Positions 1 to 10,200 of a DNA stretch of 64,000 bases are shown here, one piece after another. This DNA is from Mesorhabditis belari (Eukaryota > Nematoda > Chromadorea > Rhabditida > Rhabditidae). The position numbers and the translations under genes are program-made. The notes beneath the pieces were generated by a model, which was given only the letters and a program-made list of their open reading frames with translations, had not been told where the DNA came from and made no database searches. Numbering within the stretch: position 1 is the first letter of the stretch; the number at the start of each line of letters is the position of its first letter. The stretch lies in assembly GCA_958450365.1 (NCBI GenBank), contig CAUEEP010000170.1, forward strand, positions 62,001 to 126,000. The letters are read 5' to 3'.

Positions 1-400
1 AGCATTTGACACTAAAACTAATTTGACAATGACAATGACAATGACAATAAAATTTAACAATTATAAGCTGCTTGGCAATTGCTTTTATTTCAATAGTTTA
101 ATAGTTTATTGTGTTCAGATCAGACAAACAAAAATACTAGCGCTTTCTAGTAACATTGGTTTTTAATTTTCAACAAAAGAAGATCTTTTTCCAATCGATT
201 TTCAGAATTTAGTTGTGATATTAGCAATGCTGCTTTTCCGTTCTCGATTCACTTTTAAACGAAAAAAGAAAACGATGAATCTGGAAATATTGGTGAAAGA
301 TTGAATGGTTAATGGTTAGTTGTTAATGGTTAAATATTGAATTAGTTTTTGTTCTCTCTAGCAGGCTTGCAGGTGGAAAAAAAAAGCAGACAATTGAATT
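1..400. other. AT-rich intergenic, no gene seen
   Basis: No exon-like open frame, RNA gene or element end is visible. There is a short GACAAT direct repeat near position 30 and a TTAATGGTTA repeat near 305-335. A mariner element begins just after. Confidence 0.5.
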
Positions 401-401
401 A

Positions 402-1316
402 TTAGGTTGTCCAATAAGTAATGCGTGTTACTTATTTCGAAACTATTGCGAAATCGTTTCGAGCAAATATATGCTCTTTTTAATCATCAGCATCTTGTGT
501 TTATTTTTATATATTATTTTATTCATTTGCCTTTGTTTTATAATAGATATGTTGTTTTGCAGATGAAAGACAAAAAGTTTGTTGTCCGCGCATCAATGCT
601 GTATGATTTCAAACGAGGTAAAACTGCAGCGGATTGCCATCGAACTATCTGTGCCGCATTTGGAGAGGATTCAATTTCAATCAGCCAGTGCCAGCGCTGG
701 TTTAAACGATTTGCGGACGGAAACGAGTCGTTCGAGGACGAGGAACGCGCTGGAAGGCCAGTCGTTTTTGATAACGAAGCTTTGCTTAACACCATTGAGT
801 CTGATCCAACTCAAACTACTCGTGAGTTGGCCGAATTATTTGGTTGTTCCAAATCAACAATCGACAATCATCTCCATGAGATTGGAAAATTTAATCGATG
901 CGGAAAGTGGCTTCCCCACAAATTGAGTGAAGCGAATAAAGCTGCTCGTGTATCAATTTGTGGGTTTCTCATTGGCCAAACAAAGAACTCTGGTTTTATT
1001 GATTCCATCGTTACTGCGGACGAGAAGTGGATTTCTTTTGACAATGCAACGAGGAAGCACCAGTGGTTGTCGCCGGGAGAAGATCCGAAACCGACGCCAA
1101 AGCCAGAATTGCATGGAAAGAAGGCCCTATTGTGCGTTTTTCTTCTCATCGAAACCAGCTTCATTCTATTATGACGGACTTCACTCTTTGCTCGGACGAT
1201 GGAGAAATGTTGTTGATTGTTGTGGAGAATATATCGATTAATAAAGTTCTCTTTTGTTAATTTTGTGATATTTTGAAAATCGTGTCAAAACACGCATTAC
1301 TTATTGGACAACCTAA
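402..1316 (+). mobile_element. Deleted mariner element, TA target duplication
   Basis: A 915 bp element with perfect terminal inverted repeats of about 26 bp (TTAGGTTGTCCAATAAGTAA at the left, its reverse complement at the right), flanked by TA on both sides (400-401 and 1317-1318). This is the Tc1/mariner insertion signature. It holds the 5' part and the extreme 3' end of a mariner transposase gene, so it is an internal-deletion derivative that could only move if a transposase were supplied in trans. It is a different mariner lineage from the two 1262 bp copies at 13.3 and 40.4 kb. Confidence 0.93.
563..1241 (+). pseudogene. Mariner transposase, catalytic core deleted
   Basis: Translation from the ATG at 563 gives the mariner N-terminal paired helix-turn-helix region (FKRGKTAADCHRTICAAFGE, then TTRELAELFGCSKSTIDNHL) and the first catalytic aspartate in TADEKWISFD near 1015. 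After LHGKKALLCV the normal continuation is lost: the second and third catalytic aspartates are absent and, in another frame, the sequence resumes at GRWRNVVDCCGEYID, the usual mariner C-terminus. Roughly 400 bp are missing near 1140-1165 compared with the copy at 40.5 kb. It cannot encode an active transposase. Confidence 0.9.
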
Positions 1317-1355
1317 TATTTAACTTTCAAAGAAAAAGTCAACAAATCGGGCAGC

Positions 1356-1430
1356 TACCGTAAATACTGTAATAGTACCCCACCCCCATAATGACGGTGC
1401 GGAGTGTTGCGTAGTCTAGCTTTTCCGTTT
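1356..1430. repeat. Half copy of the TACCGTAAATACTG MITE
   Basis: Starts with the same terminal sequence as the complete MITEs at 1501, 1794 and 9900. It then runs through the CGGTGCGGAGTG subterminal block, which is the inverted right end of the 1794 copy. The other half is missing. Confidence 0.75.
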
Positions 1431-1500
1431 CCTTTTCCTAGCTGCCTAGCTCGATCTGCTCCGATTGGATTACACTGCTCCAACTAATCATAGAGCTACT

Positions 1501-1767
1501 TACCGTAAATACTGTAATAGTACCCCACCCCCTCGTATAGTCGCGTACTCGCAAAAGTTTTTTAGTATGTCATTTTTTTCAAAGCGCCCGTACTTTCAAA
1601 AAAATGCGTCTTTGGTATCAAAAAATAGCTGAAATTCAGGGCTATTTTTTGATACCTAAGCGCGCACTCTAGCGTAAAGCAGCGTGGAGAACGAAGGGTT
1701 CAAAGTTAGACTACGCGACGATACGCCATAACTATTGGGGTGACGTTCTATTACAGTATTTACGGTA
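1501..1767. mobile_element. TACCGTAAATACTG MITE, copy A
   Basis: A 267 bp non-coding element bounded by TACCGTAAATACTGTAATAG and its reverse complement, with TA at both edges as for Tc1/mariner-type insertion. A near-perfect 16 bp internal hairpin (GGTATCAAAAAATAGC ... GCTATTTTTTGATACC) lies at about 1616-1659. Related copies are at 1794-2064 and 9900-10169. Confidence 0.88.
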
Positions 1768-1793
1768 GGTGAAGTTTTGTACTAATATAAACA

Positions 1794-2064
1794 TACCGTA
1801 AATACTGTAATAGTACCCCAGCCCCCTCGTACAGTCGCGTAGTCGCAAAAGCTTTTCAAGTATTTCACCTGTTTTCAAAGCACCCGTACTTTCATAAAAA
1901 GCGTCTTTGGTATCAAAAAATAGCCCTAAATTTCAGCTATTTTTTGATACCTAAGCGCGCATTGTAGCATAAGCCAGTGTCGAGAAAAACTCGTTCAAAG
2001 CTAGACTACGCAACACTCCGCACCGTCATTATGGGGGTGGGGTACTATTACAGTATTTACGGTA
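1794..2064. mobile_element. TACCGTAAATACTG MITE, copy B
   Basis: About 271 bp, same termini, TA edges and internal hairpin (about 1911-1951) as copy A. Its right subterminal block (ACTCCGCACCGTCATTATGG) is shared with the 9900 copy and, inverted, with the half copy at 1356. Confidence 0.88.
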
Positions 2065-2501
2065 CGTTTTTTTTTTTTGCTTCCTCCGTCGCCGTGCCCC
2101 ATTCGTTGTGTTTTGGTTGGAAAATAAAATGATGTTAAATTTTCCTTTTTTTTGTCTGCTTACAAGCTAACAGTAGTAAATTGTGACGGTCTTCAATATT
2201 AAAAAGCGCTTCGGTAAATTTCAACGACAAACCCATCAATCGTATGTAGTGAAGCCCAAATCAACGTGTAGTAGACGAAGGTCCAAAGTCGAATACCCGG
2301 ATCCTCGGTGAACGTGTTTATGCCCAAATCGATCAGAAATATGAAGAATTGCGTTGATGACTAGAATGGATTGAGATTGAGTAAAACGGATTGAGTGTCT
2401 GACTTTTGAGTATATTCAGCAGATTAGCTATAGATTGAGTATTGATGATTGCAAATATGTCCAAAATTTCCTTAGCAAGCCCAGGGACTTTTTGTTGTCC
2501 A
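2065..2501. other. Intergenic, no gene recognised
   Basis: AT-rich sequence after the MITE cluster. An open frame near 2333-2518 (-) has no start, splice context or family features that I can support. Confidence 0.4.
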
Positions 2502-3392
2502 GAGGCCGCTTTCATCAACGTGATCCGATCATGATCTGTGTGATTCGCGCTGTTTTGATCGAAGATTCGATTTCATGAAACTTTTGAGCGCCACGGATCA
2601 TCAACTATCGGATTTCACCAATTTTGATCCGAAATTCAGAATCCATGATTCGCAAATCACCAAAATATTGGTGACCCGTGATCAGTGCGGATCAGATCCG
2701 AGCGCTTTTCATCAAACTTTTGACCGGTGCTGCTGTGTTCGCGTCGATCAACTTCCCATTGGAAAGTATGATATCCTAGTGGTGGATACCCACGCGAATC
2801 ATCGCAATAAACGCATAAAACACTAACTGATCAAAATTTCACAAATAAAAAACCATATTTTGTAAGCAAATTTGTGAAATGAATGATACAGAACAAGTTC
2901 TTAAGAAAGTAAACACTTTTTGAGAACATGAATAGGTAATACTATTCCCTACTAAATAGTATTAATATGAAGTAATAGGATGAGCTAATTCGACCAATCG
3001 ACCATTTCCGCACGAGCGGAAATTCTCGAGTATCTTTGTTGAGAACCTCTTGACATCTAGCTTTGGTGAAATCGGGTCAAAAACTTTATAATCGGCGCGG
3101 ATCAAAGCGTGAACAGGGCGATCATTTCCTTGTTCCGATCACGATCAGGATCCAATCCGATCTGATCCAATCCGATCCGATCCGATCCGATCCGATCTGA
3201 TCCAATCCGATCCGATTCGATCAGGATCCGCTCACGATCCGATCTGATCCGAACCGATCTGATCACGATTCAATCACGATCCAATCACGATCCGATTTGA
3301 TCCGATCCGATCACGATTCAACCACGATCCGATTTGATCCGATCACGATCACACGTCGATCATGATCGGATCACGTTGGTGAAAACGGCCTC
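2502..3392. repeat. GATC-rich element with terminal inverted repeats
   Basis: The left end (GAGGCCGCTTTCATCAACGT, 2502) and the right end (3357-3392) are inverted repeats of about 35 bp with a few mismatches, both running into GATCCGATCATGATC. The right interior (about 3130-3370) is a degenerate tandem array of GATCCGATCT/GATCACGATC motifs; the left interior (2515-2830) is also enriched in them. Open frames inside follow from the repeat and are not taken as genes. I see no transposase; a non-autonomous transposon is likely. Confidence 0.75.
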
Positions 3393-3646
3393 AGGTTTAT
3401 AATAAAACTAGATCAGGCAAAGGATTTACAATGACATGACCTAGTCTTAAAGAAATGCCTTTGGAACAACACTAAATTAAATTCGCAATCAAACCTGTGC
3501 AAAGAAACGAATGTGATTGCTCGATCGTTTGCAGGTTGTTAAGGGTTTCTTCTAAAATGGCTGGTAGATCATTGAGCTCTTGAGAAAGAAATGAGTCAGT
3601 TTAAATCACAAGTGTTTAAAAATAAGCTAGTTTTTCTAATTCCCGG

Positions 3647-6227
3647 TCAGACAGACTCAAAACAAACAGCCAAATTCATGATGGCAAGCCGCGCGAAAAT
3701 TATCAAATTGATGATGAAAGTGGTGGCATTGCACACATAGCATGGAGCAAGGAAAGCATATGTTTCGGCGAATCTCCCGCATTCTGAGTCCGGATAGCCC
3801 CAAGCCAAGTGAATGTAATCAAAGAAATAGATACAGTCTTGAGCTGAAACTTGGATTTTGTTTGGAAAAATCATTTTCTTCATCACTCACTAAACAATTC
3901 GGGCATAATCGAGTAAGTAGCTAGGAAAAGAGTGATCGTTATCGAAATCTAAAGTATTTGAAAGTTGTACTTGAAAGTTGTACTTGAAAACTTAAATGAC
4001 TTACCAAAGTAAAGCGTCTATTGAAAATTCGATCGTAATGAATTGGAAAGAAAATGGCGACGAAACGATTCGATGCAACAATTGGCTCCAACATCACGAT
4101 TGACATGTAAGACCAACAGGCGAGTAACTCAAAGATTCGATTCCAAACACTTGAATGCACATCTTTTAGTGCACTGAATCAAATATTTTTAAAATAAGAT
4201 GTATATGTCGTAGCCGATTCTAAATCAAATTTTTTTTGGCAAACCTTTCTAGTAACCCTTTAATGTATGAGTACGGTTTCCAAGCTTTTGTAGTAGCTCA
4301 ACACTCTAATCCCTCACTAGATCTCATCGTCAGCTACATTTTCCAATCCCACATCGATAGGTTCTGATAAGCGCTTTTCGAGATTTCGAGTAATTTAGGC
4401 GACGCTCAGAGTGCACTACTATTAGAGAAAATACGGCAATGAAACATGGACCATTAGCTCATCTAAATAGTAAGTTGGTTCTCTACTCTTTATTGGGTGG
4501 AGCGATCTTTAACTGCACGGAGACTCCCGTTGGATATCAGGTAGGGGAAAGAAAAGATACCGCCTCTTCCCTACCACTGCACTGCGCCGAGCCGAGTTGG
4601 TGACTCTTTTACGGTTTCAAAGTTTTCACAGAAGCTCAACACTCAAATCCCCCACTAGATCTCATCGTCAGCTAACAGACGAGTAACTCGAAGATTCGAT
4701 TCCAAACACTTGAATGCACATCTTTCAGTGCACTGAATCAAATATTTTTAAAATAAGATGTATATGTCGTAGCCGATTCTAAATCAAATTTTTTTTTGGC
4801 AAACCTTTCTAGTAAACCTTTCTAGTAACCCTTTAATGTATAAGTATAATTTAATTCCTTTAATTTAATGTATATAATTTCGTAGCTAATTAAATTCTGC
4901 GTCGATTGGTACAAAATTTGTGAGTTTAAGTTAAAAATTGCGGGCGCTAAAACGTTTCATTCAAAATCGGCGCGATCTCCGTAGCCGATTATGAATTTCA
5001 ACCGATTATTTATTTCAGCCCTACCGTATTTTCTCTAATAGTAGTGCAAACTTCTCCTTTACCAATCAGCCGACGCCACAGAGAGGCTTATGAGCTCGTA
5101 CAAAGAAGTTTGTTTAATAGATATTAGAAGTTAAATGCTGTTTAATAGATAGAAGGAGTGTTTAGTAGATATTAGAAGTTATGTAAATGCTGCCATATAC
5201 CGTATTTTCTCTAATAGTAGTGCACCCTGAGCGTCGCCTAAATTACTCGAAATCTCAAGAACCGCTTATCAGAACCTATCGATGTGGGATCGGAAAATGT
5301 AGCTGACGATGAGATCTAGTGAGGGATTTGAGTGTTGAGCTACTGCAAAAGCTTGGAAACCGTAAAATAGTCACCAACTCGGCTCGCCGCAGTGTAGTGG
5401 TAGGGAAAATGCGGTATCTTTTCTGCTACCTGGTATTCAACGGGAGTCTCCGTGTACTTAAACATAGCTCCACCCAATAAAGAGTAGAGAACCAATTTAC
5501 TATTTAGATGAGCTAATGGTCCATGTTTCATTGCCGTATTTTTCTTAATAGTAGTGCACCCTAAGCTTCGCCTAAATTACTCGAAATCTCGAGAACCGCT
5601 TATCAGAACCTATCGATGTGGGGTCGGAAAATGTAGCTGACGATGAGATCTAGTGAGGGATTAGGGTGTTGAGCTACTGCAAAAGCTTAGAAACCGCAAA
5701 ATAGTCACCAACTCGGTTCTAACCTAGTTTAACAAATCTTAACTATGTTTAATGTAGAATAAGAATTCTAGCTGTAAAAGACTCTAGAAAAATTTTGATA
5801 GTATATAGATTTATCAGTAGCTTCCGTTTCATAATCAGAGATGATCCCTAGCTACGGTATACGTTTTATTTTTTGCTATCGTTTACTATTGTATTAGTCT
5901 CATTAATCAATTATATGTTAAAAAAGAAGACAATTTAAAACTCACAATACAATCACCGGCATCACATAAACGAGAAAAGTAACCAAAGCGAGGAGATTGC
6001 TCACGATTCGAGCTCTTATAAAGCAAGTGATCAATTGTGAATCACGATGGTAATACCATAAATTCCAAAAATTAATGATCAGCCCAAGAAAAGCAATCTG
6101 AAAATCGATTTGATTAACGATTTTTAATCAAATCAACCAAAAAAACGAGGCCAGCCGCGATGAAATCGTCAAAGCGATCGATTTTCAGAGGAATTCCTCC
6201 CACTTCATTACTTCGTAAAACATCCAT
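3647..6227 (-). CDS. Srx-like serpentine chemoreceptor, ends after TM5
   Basis: Five exons join in phase: 6227-6138 (ATG at 6227), 6097-5946, 4173-4005, 3948-3891 and 3843-3647. The product has hydrophobic segments for TM1-TM2 (FLGLIINFWNLWYY), a TM3 end with SNRFVAIFFPIHYDRIFNRR, the NR-containing motif typical of nematode Srx receptors, TM4 (ISITITLFLATYSIMPELF), a Cys-containing extracellular loop and TM5. Srx receptors are presumed chemosensory GPCRs of sensory neurons. The frame stops at TGA 3647 just after TM5, so TM6-TM7 are missing. They may lie in unrecognised exons, or have been lost next to the GATC-rich element. The intron 4174-5945 is packed with repeats. Confidence 0.75.
4117..4850. 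repeat. Duplicated exon edge flanking a MITE-like block
   Basis: About 150 bp beginning AACAGGCGAGTAACTC at 4117 recurs at 4673 with few changes. The unit includes the 5' edge of Srx exon 3 and its splice acceptor, so the intron carries a decoy copy of that exon edge (4673-4732). Between the copies (about 4290-4650) lies a block related, in inverted orientation, to the repeats at 5203-5720. Confidence 0.8.
5203..5720. repeat. Tandem CCGTATTTTCTCTAATAG repeat units
   Basis: Two direct copies (starting about 5200 and 5526) share CCGTATTTTCTCTAATAGTA, the GCGTCGCCTAAATTACTCG block and the ATGAGATCTAGTGAGGGATT block; a third copy lies inverted at about 4300-4440. The same terminal motif marks short elements at 5028 and 17030-17116. 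This looks like a foldback or MITE family amplified inside the Srx intron. Confidence 0.8.
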
Positions 6228-7292
6228 CAAAAATGAAGTAATAAAAGAGTTTTCTTGAATTTATTCACTAAACAATCTTTGACTTATCCCATCACTCGAC
6301 CGAAATAAACGAAAATACAAAAAGTAATTGAAAGAAAGCGAAGAAAAAGCAAAGACCCGAAAATCCGATTATTGCAAAAAAACCTTGCAAAGTTTAATCA
6401 TTTTTTTTAAGAACAAGAGTATTTTTGAGAGAAAAGATTAAAGATAAAAAGAAACTTTTGAAAAGTTTCATGATATTGCAAAGCTTCAATGTTTTTGGCT
6501 AACTGCAGATGAATTGTAGACTGTAGACTGACTTTGAACTCTTCTAGCAAAGCTAACAAAGTTCTCGGAAAGTTACAGTGTAACGTAGACTGTAGACTGA
6601 CTTTGAACTCTTCTAGCAAAGCTAACAAAGTTCTCGGAAAGTTACAGTGTAACGTAGACTGTAGACTGACTTTGAACTCTTCTAGTAAAGCTAACAAAGC
6701 TCTCGTAAAGTTACAGTGTAACGTCTAAATGCTTTTTACTCCAAAATACTGTAATCTAATTTTACTTACTGTATTTAAAGTTTTCATAGTAGTTTTCCAA
6801 TCTTTTTTTTTGATGTTGTGCTCGCTTTTGTCTTTGTTCGAACTTTGTTGTCTTTGTCTTTGTTCATTTGTGCTTAAGGCTTTCAATACAATTCAATTTT
6901 GATTTTGATTAATACAGATTTCTATAACATTTTTTGGATTTTTTCTTTTTCTTCAAAATCCATAAAACTTTCACACTCTCCAGCTCGTCAATTTTCTACT
7001 CACTCGTGAAAATCTAAAACAAACATATCACATTTTTTCGCAGACATTCTCAAAATTTTTTATTTTTGCGAACAGCTGTTGTTTTTCTTTCTTTTTCTGT
7101 GTCGATAAGCGAAAATCAACAAAATCTCGTGGGTGATTTTCCTTGCGAAATTTCTCTTCTTTCCACCATTGAATCAACAAATCTCTCTCAGGATTTCCCC
7201 CATAAATCCCCATGCAATCCATTTCTTAAAAGCTCAAAACTGTTATTTTCTTGTGAAATTTGATCTGCTAACTCAGCAAAGAATCTATTACA
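6228..7292. other. Intergenic between divergent Srx and TRIM-like genes
   Basis: Shared 5' region of two divergent genes, so it may hold both promoters. Apart from the three-unit tandem repeat at 6515-6725 I see only AT-rich sequence with T-runs (6790-6990). Confidence 0.5.
6515..6725. repeat. Three tandem copies of a 69 bp unit
   Basis: The unit starts about GTAGACTGTAGACTGACTTT and ends CAGTGTAAC, and is repeated three times nearly exactly. Because 69 is divisible by three it leaves repetitive open frames on both strands; these are not taken as genes. Confidence 0.93.
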
Positions 7293-10200
7293 ATGAAAGT
7301 TTTTCGTTCGCTCAATTGCCCGCATTGCAATTTGCCATGTAAGTTTTTTCGACAATCAAGAAGTTTTTGCTAATCAAAACTTCTGAAGTTTTAGAACAGA
7401 TTTAATGAAAAAATTAGATTAAAACTGAAGCAAAATCAGTAAAAACACATTACCACTCAAAGATTAATTTTGATCAAACTTAAACTACTGTAACTAAGAG
7501 ACTATGAGACTATTAGGCACTTCAAAGCGAGTCCCAGCTACCGCAACCTTAACCCACTTTTACAATAACTCAAGTACCTTGGTAAATTAATATCACCTAC
7601 TTATTTAGATCTAGAAACGCAATGACATAGCTATAATGTAAAAGCCGTGATGTGCAGGTTTCGGTAGCTGCGGACTTCCTAGAGAGCCTGCCTGGCCCAA
7701 GTCGACGGCTCAAAAAATCTACCATTGACCAGCGTAGTGCCTAGGAGTCACTCAACAATCCTTTCGAAATATTTTCGATAAATTCTTAAGTTCTCCCTCA
7801 CACCGATGATCCTCGTTCACCTCGTCAACTTTTTTGTGATGTCGTCCTTTGCAGTGAATGCTTTCTAAAGGAGAGATCCCTCGACAAATCCAAGCGATCT
7901 CATCAATGCACTTTCACGAATTGTCTATCGAATCAATTCATTTTACCGCCTTATTTCTTAAATGGTTTTCGAGTTGCTTATTTGAATCTCACGATAATCC
8001 ATTTCAGAGCTTCTCATCAACGAATCACTTAAGCTTTCCGCTGAAAATCAAGGCTACATCCTTGTAAAACCACTTCATTTGCCCGAATGTCCGATTTGTC
8101 AAGAGGAATGTGAGGATTGAAAGTTTTGAATATTGTATTGAAAGTATTGAAAGCTAAGAAATGATTAGAATAACTTATGATTTCGAAAACTCTGTTCGTT
8201 TTCTTTAAAATGAGCTCAACGGTTTATCAATTTAGCGGAATGCGTAAAAGAATTTTCATAAGAAAGTATGCGAAAAAGGATTCGTTTACTTCATAAGAAA
8301 GCATGAGAAAAAGGATTCGTTTTCACTAATTTCACTTTCTCATGTCAAAAGTCAAAATCGGTTGCCGATTTTGGAAATTTTCGCATTACTTACAGCTGGT
8401 AATATAGAGAATATAGATTTCCAAAAACTTGTCCCTTTCTGTAAAAAGGAATGAATTTTTCAAAGTTTCAGACTCAATCGAGACCGAACCTTTCCAACCT
8501 TTCCGTCTTCGTTGCAATCATCTCATTTGCAATGCATGTTTTGAAATGATTCGTAAAAGTTCCACGGAAAGCTCGGATCAATTCAAGTTCAAAGTTGTGT
8601 GTCCGATTTGTCAATCTGTATGCCTTCGATCGAAAGATTGCGTGAAAAAGAACAATGTTTTGAAAAGTAAACTTTCTTAACGTTTACCACTAAAAATCTC
8701 GATTTCCAGATTTTCTCCGAGAACTTCCGGAAATGCTCAAACAAATTGAGGATTTAGAAAAAGAAGGGGTTTATTTGAAAATTTTGATTTCTTTTAAACG
8801 AATTTTAGAAACCAAATGACTCAAAGGATTGCTGTGAGAATTGCGAGAAGAGTGTTTGTCTTAAAACATAAAACATTACCTTTTAAAATTAGACTTTAGT
8901 TCTCATTCTCGCAAATGTTCAGCTGTTTCGATTGTAATGAAAAGGTTGGAAAAATTTTAGTCCGTTATCAAAGCTCAAAAGATCAAAGTTGCGTTATTCA
9001 TTGTAAAAGAAAATAATCGCTATATTTGCTCAAGAAATTTGCAAGCTCAAGCTCGACTTTTTTCAGATTTGCGGTTCTTGCGCTTTTCGAAAACATCGCT
9101 CGCACACGGTTGTCGATTTGATTGTTAAGGAGGTAAACTAATTTCTGATTTGAGTTGTGCTGAGCTGGAGGATAGCTTTTTTACTTAAACCTAGAGTCAG
9201 GCCTTCTAGAATCCTTAATAAAGCACAGAGCGTCTGTCTCTCAATCCGAGGATTCAGGGTTCGACCCCGCCTGCAGCCATTTTTTTTTTGGCGAACAGCC
9301 CTTAGTTCCCAACTCTACTAGTCCAGAAGTTCAAAAAAAGACAGTACTTATAGTTAGAAGTACGACCAACTAGTCTAGTCTGTTTAGAATAGCACCAACA
9401 GAAGCAAATACACTGCTCCTACTTAACAGCTCCAACTACCTCCAGCTCCACTTATGTTTTTTAAAACTCAGTCGCGACTTTGAAGAGAAATCAATGCAAT
9501 TCAGCTTTAGCTAGTAGAAAATCTTTGTACTAAACTTTACTGTACATTTTCACTTAGAAGTTGCTAACCGTCGTGGCGCTTTATCTGCAAAAGTAAAAAA
9601 AATGGCATTTCAACACTACAACTAATTATAGAGCCACTTTGTTTTTTGTTTTTAGTTGTTTTTTTTTTCGTTTTCCATTTACAGTCGACTCTCTCTAGAA
9701 ATGGAATGGAAGGGACGAAAAAAATTTTTCGTTATATAGAGCTTTCCATTATATAGAGTGCCGTTATATATAGCTTAGCGTCGGGCGGAACCAAAAATGG
9801 ATGGGACGGGTCCATTTTGTTATATAGAGTTTTTCGCTATATAGAGCTCCGTGATAGAGAGAGTCGACTTTATTTATAATTCAATTGACTTTACTTTATT
9901 ACCGTAAATACTGTAATAGTACCCCACCCCCCTCGTAAAGTCGCGTAGTCGCAAAAGTTTTTTAGTATTTCATTTTTTTCAAAGCGCCCGTACTTTCAAA
10001 AAATACGTCTTTGGTATCAAAAAAATAGCTGAAATTCAGGGCTATTTTTTGATACCTAAGCGCGCATTGTAGCATAAACCAGTGTCGAGAAAAACTCGTT
10101 CAAAGCTAGACTACGCAACACTCCGCACCGTCATTATGGGGGTGGGGTACTATTACAGTATTTACGGTAAGTTATTATTAAGTAATGGCAAGAGGTAAAA

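Noticed and set aside
2575..2826. Open frame of 83 codons on the plus strand
   Set aside because: Lies within the GATC-rich element and follows its repeats; no recognisable domain.
3130..3370. Bacterial contamination or Dam-rich origin because of GATC density
   Set aside because: Flanked by matching terminal inverted repeats in nematode DNA with no bacterial genes; a repeat explains it.
6407..6728. Open frames on both strands with repeated 23-residue units
   Set aside because: Explained by a 69 bp tandem repeat divisible by three; no splice or homology support.
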